Assembly (NCBI GenBank): GCA_003134995.1
Contig: PLDC01000019.1
Span: forward strand, 273,920 to 337,919
Direction of reading: 5' to 3'
From: Acidobacteriaceae bacterium
GTDB lineage: Bacteria > Acidobacteriota > Terriglobia > Terriglobales > Acidobacteriaceae
DNA: 64,000 nucleotides
Shown: positions 17,252 to 26,046 of the stretch, in pieces
Position numbering within the stretch: the stretch's first letter is position 1
How the letters are laid out: every line of letters starts with the position of its first letter
Made by a program: the position numbers and the translations under genes
The notes under the pieces: generated by a model
What the model was told of the DNA's origin: nothing
Seen by the model: the letters and a program-made list of their open reading frames with translations, nothing else
Databases searched by the model: none

Positions 17252-19726
17252 ATGCCGCTTCCCATCTACCGCCTACGACGCTGGCTGGCCGTCATCGCCG
17301 TCCTGTTCATTGCGGTTATTGCGGGCACGTATTTCTACGCCCGCATGCGCCTGCGCGATGTGCTGAAAGAAATTCCCAACAAGATTGGTATCGACATCAA
17401 GCAAACCGCCAATGGATTTCAGTTCTCCAAGTCCGATGGCAAGCGGACATTGTTCACCGTCCAGGCCGGCAAGCTCAAGCAATTCAAAGCCGACGGCAGC
17501 GCCGAACTGCATAACGTCAGCATCGTTCTCTATGGCCGCGATTCGTCCCGCTTCGACCAGATTTACGGCGATGACTTCTCCTACGATAAGAAAACCGGCA
17601 ACGTCACCGGTCACGGCGATGTGCAAATCGATCTCGAGGCCAATCCAACTGGCAAAACTGGCCCCGATCAGGGCACTCCCAGAGAACTCAAGAATCCCAT
17701 CCACCTCAAAACCAAAGATCTTGTGTTCAACCAGGAAAGCGGCGACGCAACCACTGATGCGCGTGTTGATTTCAGCACGCCGCAAGCCACCGGCTGGGCG
17801 ATCGGTGTGCAGTATTCCGGGAAGACAAACATGCTCACCCTCGTGTCGCAGATTCACATGACGATGGGCGCCGGACATAAGAAAGAAATTTTGCTCGCCA
17901 CGCATGGCATAGTCACGCACGATCCACATGAAGTGCTGCTAGACCATGCCCGCCTGCAGAGCCAAAGCGGAACCGTAGAAGCGGAGCAGGCGACAATGTT
18001 CCTTGGTCCGGACAACGAAGTGAAGCGCGTGCTCGCCACCGGAAATGTGAATGCAGTATCTGCCGGGGAAGATGCCGAACCCATGCACGCGCGAGCCGAC
18101 GAAGCCGAGATGCTACTCACGGGCAAACAAAACTTGCTGCGCACCGCGACCCTGACCGGCAACGTCCACGTCGAGCGCATCGGATCGCAATCGATGCAAG
18201 GCGATGCCGGACGCGCCATTCTAGATTTCCTGGGCCAGAATGAACTCCAGAAAGTGCACGCGATGGATGGAGTCCGGCTCATGCAGCGCAACGCCGGCTC
18301 AGGCACTGCTACGGCGAGTCCCTCGCAGGATCTCTCCGCAAAGTCTTCGGCAAACTCGTCGGCGCCCCAGGATTACGACATCACAGCCCCAGTCATCGAC
18401 TTCTTTGTCGCGGAGGGAAACCGCCTCGACCATGCGCAAACATCCGGCGCGGCGAAAATTACAATTTCGCCCTCCTCGACCCAGAGCCCTTCCGCACTTG
18501 CCGCAAAAAATTCCAAACAAGCTTCTGACCAGCGCACCGTAATTACCGCTGGCCGCTTCGATGCGAAATTTACTGCGACTCCCGACGGCTCTAGCCGTCT
18601 AAGCTCGATCCACGGGGCACCCAATGCAAAGATCGTGAATTTCTCGCCGGGGCTGCCCGAGCGCGTAAGCACCAGTCAGATGCTCGATGCCGCATTCCTC
18701 GCCCAAGGGGGGATTTCATCCATCATCCAGCAGGGAAGTGTCGCCTATGACGACGGCCAAGCTCCTCGCAAGCGCACGCAAGCCTGGGCGGACAAAGCTC
18801 TCTACACCCCCGAAGACCGGATTCTTGTACTCACTGGCAGTCCACGCGTCTCCGAAGGCAGTATGGTCACAACCGCCCGCACCATCCGAATCAATCGCGT
18901 GACCAACGACGCCTTCGCCGACGGCAACGTCAAGAGCACCTACAGCGAACTCGCCGAGCAACCGAACGGCGCGCTGTTGGCCTCCGCCTCGCCGATTCAC
19001 GTGACGTCCGCGACCATGACGGCGCACAACTCGTCCGCAACCGCTTTGTACGAGGGCAATGCACGTCTATGGCAGGACGCAAACATCGTGGTGGCGCCCT
19101 CGATCGAGTTCGACCGGGATCGCCGTTTCCTGGTGGCACAAGGCACAGCCGCGCAATCTGTCTCCACCGTTCTGGTACAGGCGAAACTGTCCGATCAGGG
19201 TAAAGGGCCGGCGGATAAAGTTCAGCCCCGCAAGACTCTAGTCGATGGCGAACGCAAGGCAAAGACAGGAAATCCTGAGGAAAAGCCTGGCGATACCGGC
19301 CCTGTAGCCATCACATCGGCTCGCCTAACCTATGCCGACGCCGAGCGCAAAGCGCACTATGAAGGAGGCGTAATCGCCAAAGGCACGGGTTTCACCATCT
19401 CCTCCAGCACCATGGACGCCTACCTTCTCCCGCGCAGTCAAGCCTCAAGCCATCAACCACTTACAGGTCCCGGACAAGTCGACCACATGGTGGCCGAAGA
19501 CAACGTGCTGGTCATTCAACCGACTCGCCGAGCCGAGGGGCAAAATCTGGTTTACACAGCCTCCGACGACAAATTCGTCCTCACCGGCGGACCTCCGAGC
19601 ATTTTTGATGCCGAACGCGGCAAAATTACCGGGGTTTCGTTGACTTTCTTTAGGGGCGATGATAGGGTGCTCGTAGAAGGCAAGGCAAGTACTCCTGTGG
19701 TAACTCAGACCCGAGTGGCCAAGTAA
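17252..19726 (+). CDS. lptC: Very large LptC/LptA (OstA)-type lipopolysaccharide transport protein
   Basis: 824 residues. One N-terminal membrane anchor (RWLAVIAVLFIAVIAGTYFYA, about 10-30), then an LptC-like periplasmic jellyroll, then at least three further stretches with OstA/LptA character ('LLDHARLQSQSGTVEAEQATMFL', 'ATGNVNAVSAGEDAEPMHARADEAEML', 'ALYEGNARLWQDANIVVAPSIEFDRDRRFLVAQG', 'YEGGVIAKGTGFTISSSTMDAYL'). E. coli LptC and LptA are each below 200 residues; this protein would supply both the inner-membrane clamp and much of the periplasmic bridge that moves lipopolysaccharide outward. It is 20 bases ahead of lptB, which confirms the assignment. Confidence 0.88.
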   Translation: MPLPIYRLRRWLAVIAVLFIAVIAGTYFYARMRLRDVLKEIPNKIGIDIKQTANGFQFSKSDGKRTLFTVQAGKLKQFKADGSAELHNVSIVLYGRDSSRFDQIYGDDFSYDKKTGNVTGHGDVQIDLEANPTGKTGPDQGTPRELKNPIHLKTKDLVFNQESGDATTDARVDFSTPQATGWAIGVQYSGKTNMLTLVSQIHMTMGAGHKKEILLATHGIVTHDPHEVLLDHARLQSQSGTVEAEQATMFLGPDNEVKRVLATGNVNAVSAGEDAEPMHARADEAEMLLTGKQNLLRTATLTGNVHVERIGSQSMQGDAGRAILDFLGQNELQKVHAMDGVRLMQRNAGSGTATASPSQDLSAKSSANSSAPQDYDITAPVIDFFVAEGNRLDHAQTSGAAKITISPSSTQSPSALAAKNSKQASDQRTVITAGRFDAKFTATPDGSSRLSSIHGAPNAKIVNFSPGLPERVSTSQMLDAAFLAQGGISSIIQQGSVAYDDGQAPRKRTQAWADKALYTPEDRILVLTGSPRVSEGSMVTTARTIRINRVTNDAFADGNVKSTYSELAEQPNGALLASASPIHVTSATMTAHNSSATALYEGNARLWQDANIVVAPSIEFDRDRRFLVAQGTAAQSVSTVLVQAKLSDQGKGPADKVQPRKTLVDGERKAKTGNPEEKPGDTGPVAITSARLTYADAERKAHYEGGVIAKGTGFTISSSTMDAYLLPRSQASSHQPLTGPGQVDHMVAEDNVLVIQPTRRAEGQNLVYTASDDKFVLTGGPPSIFDAERGKITGVSLTFFRGDDRVLVEGKASTPVVTQTRVAK

Positions 19727-19746
19727 AAAGACAAATGGCAAGATAA

Positions 19747-20475
19747 ATGCGTACCTTGGCCACAGATGAAATCGGCAAGTCGTACCGTGGCCGGCGCGTC
19801 GTAAACGGTGTCAGCTTGCGCGTCGAGCAGGGCGAAGTTGTGGGTTTGCTCGGCCCCAACGGCGCAGGCAAAACAACCACGTTTTACGCCATCGTAGGTC
19901 TCATCCCCCCTGACACTGGCCGCGTTTTGTATGACGGTCAGGACATCACTGACGTTCCCATGTACCTGCGGGCGCGCCAGTACGGCATCAGTTATCTCCC
20001 GCAAGAAGCTTCTGTCTTTCGCAAACTGACGGTTGAGGAAAACATCCTCGCGGTGTTGGAGGCGCAGCCGATGTCATGGCATGAGCGCCGAGAGAAGATG
20101 GAGAAATTTATCGATGAACTTGGTTTGGAGCACATCCGGCAGAATCGCGGCTATGCCTTATCCGGCGGTGAACGCCGGCGCGTGGAAATCGCCCGCTGCC
20201 TGTGCATCAACCCAACTTTCATCTTGCTCGACGAACCATTTTCCGGCATCGATCCCATTGCCGTCCTGGACCTGCAGAAAATTATCAGCAGCCTAAGGGC
20301 CAGCGGCATCGGTGTCTTGATCACCGATCACAACGTGCGCGAAACTCTTTCTGTGACTGATCGCGCCTACATCATCGACGACGGCCGCATCTTCCGCCAG
20401 GGTCAGCCCGAGCAGTTGGCCACTGATCCGGAAGTGAGACGCGTGTACCTGGGAGAAAGCTTTTCGCTGGTGTGA
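19747..20475 (+). CDS. lptB: Lipopolysaccharide export ABC transporter ATPase LptB
   Basis: 242 residues. Walker A '[12 protein letters not shown]', Q-loop '[18 protein letters not shown]', signature '[15 protein letters not shown]', Walker B '[16 protein letters not shown]' and H-loop '[11 protein letters not shown]' are all intact and the sequence is that of LptB rather than a general ABC protein (E-x-x-x-F-R-K-L coupling region). It powers extraction of lipopolysaccharide from the inner membrane with LptFG, not present here. It lies between lptC/A and rpoN, the widespread lptB-rpoN-hpf arrangement. Confidence 0.96.
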   Translation: MRTLATDEIGKSYRGRRVVNGVSLRVEQGEVVGLLGPNGAGKTTTFYAIVGLIPPDTGRVLYDGQDITDVPMYLRARQYGISYLPQEASVFRKLTVEENILAVLEAQPMSWHERREKMEKFIDELGLEHIRQNRGYALSGGERRRVEIARCLCINPTFILLDEPFSGIDPIAVLDLQKIISSLRASGIGVLITDHNVRETLSVTDRAYIIDDGRIFRQGQPEQLATDPEVRRVYLGESFSLV

Positions 20476-20485
20476 AAGAAAAAGC

Positions 20486-20577
20486 GTCGTTGGTCGTTCG
20501 TCGTTGGTCGTTGCGCAAAAGAAAGAAGCCAGCCTCCGCGATGAATGGCGAACGACCAAGGACGAACGACTAACGAC
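20486..20577. repeat. Inverted short-word array between lptB and rpoN
   Basis: Left arm GTCGTTGGTCGTTCGTCGTT... (20486-20514), a 34-base centre, right arm CGAACGACCAAGGACGAACG... (20549-20577), which is the near-complete reverse complement. It abuts the rpoN ATG at 20578, so an extended reading frame from 20545 merely translates the array. Confidence 0.85.
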
Positions 20578-22461
20578 ATGGTTCTTCTTCAACACAAACT
20601 GAGCGTCAAACTATCGCAGCGCCAGATCCTCACTCCCGGTCTGGTGCAGATGGTTTCTGTCCTCGCGCTCAACAAGCTTGAACTCAAGGACATGATCAAC
20701 GCCGAGATGGTCGAGAACCCGGTTCTCGAAGAACTCGAAGAATCTGTCCCGCTGATCGACGAAGTTGGCCGCAAAGACGAAGACCGCGACCGCCCCACCA
20801 AGACTTCTACCGAAGAAAGTCCGATCGTCGCCGAAAAGAAAGATCCATTCGAAGAAATCGATTTCGGATCCTTTTTCCAGGACTACCTCGATCCCGGCTA
20901 CCGCACCCGCGGCGAGATGGAGGAGATCGAGCGCCCATCATTTGAAAATTTCCTCTCGAAGCCAACGAATCTTACAGACCACCTCGCTTGGCAGCTCGGA
21001 GCGTTGAGTCTGAGCCGCGAAGTCCGCGAGGCCGCTGAACAGATCATCGGCAACCTCAACGAAGATGGCTATCTGATCGCCAGCGACGAAGAAATGCTGG
21101 GCATAGCGGAACCTGCTCCGCCCGAAGCCGACGCCGCGACTGCGAGAAGCATTGTCAGCGAAGCCGCCGCCCTCGGATTGCGGCAAGATGAGCCGCTGTG
21201 TGAAGAACCATCCGTCGAAACGCTGGCAGCGGAAGCCGCTCCTGAAAGCCCCGACCCCGGCGCAGGAGTTTCCGCAACTGACTTAAACGAAATGATCGGC
21301 GCAGCAGCGAATGCCCCAGAATTTTCCGGAATCAATGCGGCTGCGAGTATCTTTGCCAACGCCGAAAATCTGCCGGCGCACTCGCCCGCAGAAACTTCGT
21401 TTGCCTCGCGTAATGGAGATTCGGCCGCCGCCGTTGCCCCAGCTCCTGCGCCCGTTTCCGCGCCTTCGCGTCCCATTCAGAAATCGAACTTCACATTCAC
21501 TGATCTCCAGGAAGCCCTCGAAGTAATTCACCAGCTCGACCCTCCGGGAGTGGGTTGCCGCACTCTGCGAGAGTGCCTGCTGCTGCAGTTGCGCTATCAC
21601 CAGCAACAGCTCGCGCAACCCAAAAATGGAGAGAAAAACGGGAATGGCACTGCGCAAGTTCTGCAGGATGCCATCGCCGTCGTTGACCAGCATCTGCGCG
21701 CGTTGCAGGGTAAGCAACACAAAGAAATCGCCAAGGCGATCGGCCGTCCCGCCGACGCCGTGCAGCAAGCTATCGATTACATCCGCACGCTCGATCCCCG
21801 CCCCGGCCTGCAGTACAACAAAGTTCAGGCGCGTCTGATCGAGCCGGATGTTGCTTTCATCAAGCACGGCGACGAGTGGCTCGTGCTCATGAACGACGAC
21901 GATCTGCCTCAGCTTCGCCTAAACCCGGCCTACAAGAAGCTGGTCACCCGCGACAACAACGACAAGAATACCCGCGACTACGTGAAAGAACGCTACAAGA
22001 GCGCCATCCAGCTCATCAAAAACATCGAGCAGCGCAAACAGACCATCACGAAAGTCTGCTACTGCATCGTCGCGCGCCAGCAGGACTTTCTGGAAAAAGG
22101 CATCGACCAGTTAAAGCCGATGATGATCAAAGAGGTAGCCGAGGAAATCGGCGTGCATCCATCCACCGTGAGCCGCGCCGTGGCCAGCAAATACGCCCAC
22201 ACTCCGCAAGGCGTGTTCGAGCTGCGCTACTTCTTCAGCGAAAGCGTGCAAGGACCGGAAGGTGGCAACACCAGTCTGCTGATCCTGAAACGCCGCGTCA
22301 AAAAATTGATCGACGAGGAAGACCCCAGCCGTCCGCTAACCGATGAGCAGCTAACCCGCATCCTGCAATCGCAAGGGATTCAAGTCACGCGCCGCACAGT
22401 CGCCAAATACAGGGAAGACATGCGCATCCCCAGCACGCATCAGCGCAGAGTAAAAGAATGA
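20578..22461 (+). CDS. rpoN: RNA polymerase sigma-54 factor
   Basis: 627 residues from ATG 20578 (an upstream ATG at 20545 only adds residues encoded by the word array). Region I: 'LLQHKLSVKLSQRQILTPGLVQM' and 'LKDMINAEMVENPVLEE', the Gln/Leu-rich activator-responsive part. A long acidic, Ala/Pro-rich linker (about 55-310) follows, longer than in enteric RpoN. Region III has the core-binding part, the helix-turn-helix 'IKEVAEEIGVHPSTVSRAV' and the RpoN box 'RRTVAKYRE'. It directs polymerase to -24/-12 promoters and needs AAA+ activators, two of which are in this window (38664-40622 and 49270-50478). Followed by hpf, as in most Gram-negatives. Confidence 0.97.
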   Translation: MVLLQHKLSVKLSQRQILTPGLVQMVSVLALNKLELKDMINAEMVENPVLEELEESVPLIDEVGRKDEDRDRPTKTSTEESPIVAEKKDPFEEIDFGSFFQDYLDPGYRTRGEMEEIERPSFENFLSKPTNLTDHLAWQLGALSLSREVREAAEQIIGNLNEDGYLIASDEEMLGIAEPAPPEADAATARSIVSEAAALGLRQDEPLCEEPSVETLAAEAAPESPDPGAGVSATDLNEMIGAAANAPEFSGINAAASIFANAENLPAHSPAETSFASRNGDSAAAVAPAPAPVSAPSRPIQKSNFTFTDLQEALEVIHQLDPPGVGCRTLRECLLLQLRYHQQQLAQPKNGEKNGNGTAQVLQDAIAVVDQHLRALQGKQHKEIAKAIGRPADAVQQAIDYIRTLDPRPGLQYNKVQARLIEPDVAFIKHGDEWLVLMNDDDLPQLRLNPAYKKLVTRDNNDKNTRDYVKERYKSAIQLIKNIEQRKQTITKVCYCIVARQQDFLEKGIDQLKPMMIKEVAEEIGVHPSTVSRAVASKYAHTPQGVFELRYFFSESVQGPEGGNTSLLILKRRVKKLIDEEDPSRPLTDEQLTRILQSQGIQVTRRTVAKYREDMRIPSTHQRRVKE

Positions 22462-22497
22462 AAAAATCAGAAGTGAGAAGAAAGACCAGATGGTTTA

Positions 22498-22528
22498 CCC
22501 CGTGGACCTCCGTGTCCCCCGTGGTGAA
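22498..22528. repeat. Single-arm word array (CCGTGGACCTCCGTGTCCCCCGTGGTGAA)
   Basis: Resembles, with C for T changes, the TCTGTGGCTCTGTGTCTCTGTGGTGAA arrays at 56186 and 58751. It lies between rpoN and hpf; no inverted partner is visible. Confidence 0.5.
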
Positions 22529-22620
22529 GATTTTGATTTTGCCCGTGGCGTTCTGATCAAGAACGTTTGACGTGAAACGCAGTGCCCCAAGATCGAAGCA
22601 ACATCAAGGAGGGCCGCTTC

Positions 22621-23238
22621 ATGAACGTGGAATACACCGGCAGGCACTACGAAGTAACTCCCGCCGTCCGCAAAGAAGTAGAAACTGGCCTCGCGAAAAT
22701 CCGCAAGATCCTCGGCGATAAATTCGAAGCGCACGTCGTTCTCTCCGTAGAAAAGCACCGCCACAAAGCCGAAATCACCATTAGCCCGCGCAACGGCCCG
22801 TTGGTCGGCCTAGCCCAGGCCAGAGACATGATGATCGCCGTCAGCGAAGCCCTCGACCACCTCGAGAAGCAGGCGGTGAAATACAAAACCCGCTGGCAAT
22901 CCAAGAAGCGTTCAGCCCGCAAGACCGAAGAAGTGAAAAAGTGGAACGGCCACTCCCTACAAGACGATGGCTCAAGCGCGCAAGCTAAAGTCGGCCTCAC
23001 CGAAAAAACCGCCGTTCCGGTAGCTGTGCACCGCTATCCTCCGATGGCTAAAACCACAGAGGTCCACCTCGTCCGCTCCGACGAAGCCGTGGCCATGCGT
23101 CCCATGACTCTCGAAGAAGCCATCAAAGAAGCCCACTTCCGCGACCGCGACGTCTTTGTCTTCCGCGACCCCAAAGGCAAAGTGATGATCCTGCACCGAA
23201 CCCGCGACGGCAAAATGGAGCTGATCGAAGCTCCGTAA
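22621..23238 (+). CDS. hpf: Long-form ribosome hibernation promoting factor
   Basis: 205 residues from the ATG at 22621, chosen because AAGGAGGG lies 9 bases upstream and the family begins 'MNVEYTGRHYEVTPAVRKEV'; an upstream ATG at 22582 has no such site. The N-terminal S30AE domain (1-100; 'KRHRHKAEITISPRNG' area) binds the 30S decoding site; the C-terminal domain ('LVRSDEAVAMRPMTLEEAI', 'RDVFVFRDPKGKVMILHR') dimerises ribosomes into 100S particles. Directly follows rpoN. Its last 16 codons have a diverged second copy at 24679-24726. Confidence 0.94.
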   Translation: MNVEYTGRHYEVTPAVRKEVETGLAKIRKILGDKFEAHVVLSVEKHRHKAEITISPRNGPLVGLAQARDMMIAVSEALDHLEKQAVKYKTRWQSKKRSARKTEEVKKWNGHSLQDDGSSAQAKVGLTEKTAVPVAVHRYPPMAKTTEVHLVRSDEAVAMRPMTLEEAIKEAHFRDRDVFVFRDPKGKVMILHRTRDGKMELIEAP

Positions 23239-23336
23239 TGAGGAATCACCGGCACTATCGCGCCTTTCGCTGACGAAATCGGCATACGCCCCTTCGTGAT
23301 ATCTCGCTTTTGCGCGGAGTCGACTAATATCCCCGT

Positions 23337-23945
23337 GTGCGAAATAAGCGGCGTAGCAGAAGAAGAGAAAAGAAGCGGAGAAAAATTGCGGCCTGGAATT
23401 TCTATGCGACGTTATCGTTAATACTGGGCGCCATGGGAGCGTCGGGCTTTATCACAAGCCGACCTCAGATATCGGTCTCACCACAAGATGCAACGGACTA
23501 CACCAGCCCTGCGTCGTCGACGTCATATCGTATCGCCAACACTGGATACGTCGACTTCAAGGTCGTACACGTCTATTCCTACATCCACGTGATGAGAGCC
23601 GGAAGCATGGTATTAGAGAAGTCCGTCGCACTGGAGTCAGAAGGCAGCGAGCTTACACCCGGCGAAGCGGAGACGATCACACCGCGATGGTTCCGCGGCA
23701 AAATTCCCGATGAGTTCGATATGGCGATTGTTGTTGACTACAAGAAATTCGGCCTGGCGTTCCGAAAGTACTTTCGCTTTAAACGGTTCGAGGGTCCATA
23801 TAGCGGCACTTGGAACTGGAACGAGCAGCCAGTAGACGATATGAAGCCAGAGATCGATGAACAGATTGCAGAATTTGATCGAGAATACCTTGCCAAGCGG
23901 CCCGGCGAAAGTCAGATCTCACCATTCCCGGCACGCAGAGAATGA
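23337..23945 (+). CDS. Unknown membrane-anchored protein
   Basis: 202 residues from GTG. A very basic N-terminus (MRNKRRSRRREKKRRK) precedes one membrane helix (about 19-40, NFYATLSLILGAMGASGFI), so an inside-N, outside-C topology is expected. The outer part is beta-rich ('SSTSYRIANTGYVDFKVVHVYSYIHVM', 'VDYKKFGLAFRKYFRFKRF'). No family recognised. It lies in the segment that separates hpf from the MFS gene and is probably part of a horizontally acquired islet with the Phd/VapC pair. Confidence 0.55.
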   Translation: MRNKRRSRRREKKRRKIAAWNFYATLSLILGAMGASGFITSRPQISVSPQDATDYTSPASSTSYRIANTGYVDFKVVHVYSYIHVMRAGSMVLEKSVALESEGSELTPGEAETITPRWFRGKIPDEFDMAIVVDYKKFGLAFRKYFRFKRFEGPYSGTWNWNEQPVDDMKPEIDEQIAEFDREYLAKRPGESQISPFPARRE

Positions 23946-23992
23946 TCAATAAACTAGTTGACCAACCAGTTTGATTGATGACAGAATAAATC

Positions 23993-24235
23993 ATGAAGAC
24001 TGTGGGTGCTTTCGATGCCAAGACTCACCTCAATGAGCTGCTAAGAAGGGCTTCGAAGGGTGAGACCATCCAGATTACGCGTCGCGGCGTTCCCATGGCC
24101 AAGCTCACCCCGCCCGATACCTCCGAGAAGCAGGACGCCCACAGCCTGGCCGAGGCCATTCGCCATTTAAGGAAGGGTGCGACTTTGGGAAGGATTTCCA
24201 TACGCGACTTAATCAATGAAGGCCGCCGCTATTAA
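23993..24235 (+). CDS. vapB: Phd/YefM-type antitoxin of a PIN module
   Basis: 80 residues: 'MKTVGAFDAKTHLNELLRRASKGETIQITRRGVPMAKLTP' is the Phd/YefM DNA-binding domain; the C-terminal half binds the toxin. Overlaps the PIN toxin by 20 bases. Autoregulation through the gap just upstream is expected; ACTAGTTGACCAACCAGTTTG at about 23951-23971 contains imperfect inverted copies that could be the operator. Confidence 0.88.
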   Translation: MKTVGAFDAKTHLNELLRRASKGETIQITRRGVPMAKLTPPDTSEKQDAHSLAEAIRHLRKGATLGRISIRDLINEGRRY

Positions 24236-24647
24236 TCGCTTCGTGCTTGACGCTTCCGTGGCCGTCGCATGGTGCTTTGAGGACGAAACTACGAGATTTA
24301 CCGAAAGTGTGCTGAACCTGTTCCCCGACGGCGCTGAAGCGTTAGTTCCTTCCATTTGGCCGTTGGAAGTTGCGAACGCCTTGTTGATTGCCGAGCGGCG
24401 CAAACGAATCACCGCGGCTCAGGTCACGTCCCTCCTGCAGCGGATTGCCGGGCTATCGATCTCCGTGATGGCCGTGGATACGGAACAGGCATTCAAGCAG
24501 ATATTGGCGGCGGCGCGCCAACATGGCTTGTCGGAATACGACGCTGCATATCTAAACCTGGCATTGCTTCAGGGGTTGCCGCTAGCTACGCTGGATTCCG
24601 AGTTGCGGCGTTCGGCAAGGACGGCGGGAGTCGTGCTGTCAGCTTAA
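24216..24647 (+). CDS. vapC: PIN-domain ribonuclease toxin VapC
   Basis: 143 residues. 'FVLDASVAVAWCFEDE' supplies the first acidic ligand, 'PSIWPLEVANALLIAERR' the conserved Glu-x-x-N-A-L, and 'LSEYDAAYLNLALLQGLPLATLDSELRRSA' the last two Asp residues, so the four-acid metal centre is complete. VapC toxins cut tRNA or rRNA. Second gene of the operon with its antitoxin. Confidence 0.92.
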   Translation: MKAAAINRFVLDASVAVAWCFEDETTRFTESVLNLFPDGAEALVPSIWPLEVANALLIAERRKRITAAQVTSLLQRIAGLSISVMAVDTEQAFKQILAAARQHGLSEYDAAYLNLALLQGLPLATLDSELRRSARTAGVVLSA

Positions 24648-24678
24648 TAATGGTGTCACGGCATATTCCCTCTTAGCC

Positions 24679-24726
24679 CTGCACCGCGCCCGCGACGGTA
24701 AGATGGAACTGATCAAGGCGCATTAG
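24679..24726 (+). pseudogene. Diverged remnant of the hpf 3' end
   Basis: CTGCACCGCGCCCGCGACGG... reads LHRARDGKMELIKAH then stop, against LHRTRDGKMELIEAP then stop at the end of hpf (23190-23238). About four-fifths of the bases agree, so it is not a recent exact duplication. Nothing upstream of it is hpf-like. The MFS start codon (24729) is 2 bases after its stop, implying that the MFS gene once followed hpf directly and that the islet 23240-24678 was spliced in. Confidence 0.75.
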
Positions 24727-24728
24727 GA

Positions 24729-25940
24729 GTGGGCTCTCACTTTCTCTTGCCAAGACTCGATAAGAAAACCGTCGCGACCATGCTGGCCGGCATGTGCACG
24801 TTTCTCAACGTCTACTGTACCCAGCCTCTGTTGCCGCTCTTGCGTGAAACCTTTCACGCCTCAGAGCTGGCAGTCAGCTTCACGGTAAGCGCCACGATTT
24901 TTGCCACGGCTCTAACCGCACCCATCATCGGCATGATCGCCGAACGCCGCGGACGGAAAAAAATTATCGTGCCGTCACTTTTCCTGCTCGCCATTCCAAC
25001 CGCGCTGGCGGCAACTTCCACCAGCCTTCATGCGCTGATCTTCTGGCGCTTCGCCCAAGGCCTTTTCGTCCCGGGCGTGATCGCGGTGATGCTCGCCTAC
25101 ATGAACGAAGAGTGGGCTGGACCCGGCATAGGCCGTGCCATGTCTTCCTATGTAGCCGGAACTGTGGTTGGAGGATTTCTCGGCCGCTTTCTCTCCGGAG
25201 TAATCGCCTCGCACTGGCATTGGCGCAGCACCTTCCTGGTGCTTGCCGCGCTCGACTTGATCGGCGCATTTCTAGTCCGCGCGTGGCTTCCTCTTGCCAA
25301 GAATTTTGTCCCGGCCGAACATCTGCAGCAGGTCGTTAGGGATGCAAAGCAACATCTGCGCAATCCCCGGCTGCTCGCCAACTTTGGCATGGGAGCGGCC
25401 GCGCTCTTCGCGCTGGTCGCCTGCTTTACCTATGCAAATTTTTACCTTGCCGCCCCGCCTTTCCACTTGAACTCGGCACAACTCGGCAGCATCTTCTTCG
25501 TTTATCTGCTCGGAGCCGTCATCACACCGCAATCCGGCCGCTTTCTCGATCGCTTCGGCTTTCGCCACACCACCGTCCTCTATTGCACGATGATGATCGC
25601 AGGCCTGCTCCTCACCCTGGTCAAGTCGCTGCCCATCGTGATCGCAGGCCTAGCCATCTTTTCTTCGGGAGTTTTCGTCGCGCAAGCCGCCGCCACGGTG
25701 CAGACCGGCGCCATCGCTGGCCGCGCGCGCTCCTCCGCCGCCGGACTTTACGTCACCTTCTACTATCTCGGAGGCAGCCTCGGCGCCACGCTCACCGCCT
25801 GGTTCTGGCATTGGAAAGCCTGGCCCGGTTGCGTCGCCCTCTTGGCTGGAGTTTCCTTGCTAAGCCTGTGGCTAGCCCGCATCAGCAGTCGCCCCGTCGA
25901 CCACCTCGACTCCCAGGAATTCCAACTCGTCGGCGATTGA
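24729..25940 (+). CDS. Major facilitator superfamily transporter (YnfM-like)
   Basis: 403 residues, about twelve hydrophobic segments. 'GMCTFLNVYCTQPLLPLL' opens the first helix and the loop 2-3 signature appears as 'GMIAERRGRKKIIVPSL'. Pattern and length fit the YnfM / arabinose-efflux branch of MFS drug-type exporters. Substrate unknown. The start is GTG, 2 bases after the hpf remnant stop, with AGGAG overlapping that stop. It probably belonged to the rpoN-hpf operon before the islet arrived. Confidence 0.87.
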   Translation: MGSHFLLPRLDKKTVATMLAGMCTFLNVYCTQPLLPLLRETFHASELAVSFTVSATIFATALTAPIIGMIAERRGRKKIIVPSLFLLAIPTALAATSTSLHALIFWRFAQGLFVPGVIAVMLAYMNEEWAGPGIGRAMSSYVAGTVVGGFLGRFLSGVIASHWHWRSTFLVLAALDLIGAFLVRAWLPLAKNFVPAEHLQQVVRDAKQHLRNPRLLANFGMGAAALFALVACFTYANFYLAAPPFHLNSAQLGSIFFVYLLGAVITPQSGRFLDRFGFRHTTVLYCTMMIAGLLLTLVKSLPIVIAGLAIFSSGVFVAQAAATVQTGAIAGRARSSAAGLYVTFYYLGGSLGATLTAWFWHWKAWPGCVALLAGVSLLSLWLARISSRPVDHLDSQEFQLVGD

Positions 25941-26008
25941 GAATCGAACATTGAAAAAGCAATCGGAAGAAGGAAGAAGAAGGAAAGCGTTGAGAAAAGC
26001 TCGTGTGG

Positions 26009-26046
26009 GGACGGACGCATTCGTCCGTCCGCCGAGCGAAGCTCGG
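26009..26046. repeat. Two adjacent perfect hairpins in a 400-base gap
   Basis: GGACGGACG-CATT-CGTCCGTCC (26009-26030) followed by CCGAGC-GAA-GCTCGG (26032-26046). No T tract follows, so intrinsic termination is doubtful; they sit between the convergent MFS and DUF4199-like genes. I see no gene in the rest of 25941-26337. Confidence 0.8.

Noticed and set aside
20545..20577. An earlier rpoN start giving 11 extra residues
   Set aside because: Those codons lie wholly in the inverted word array, and the conserved sigma-54 N-terminus begins right after ATG 20578.
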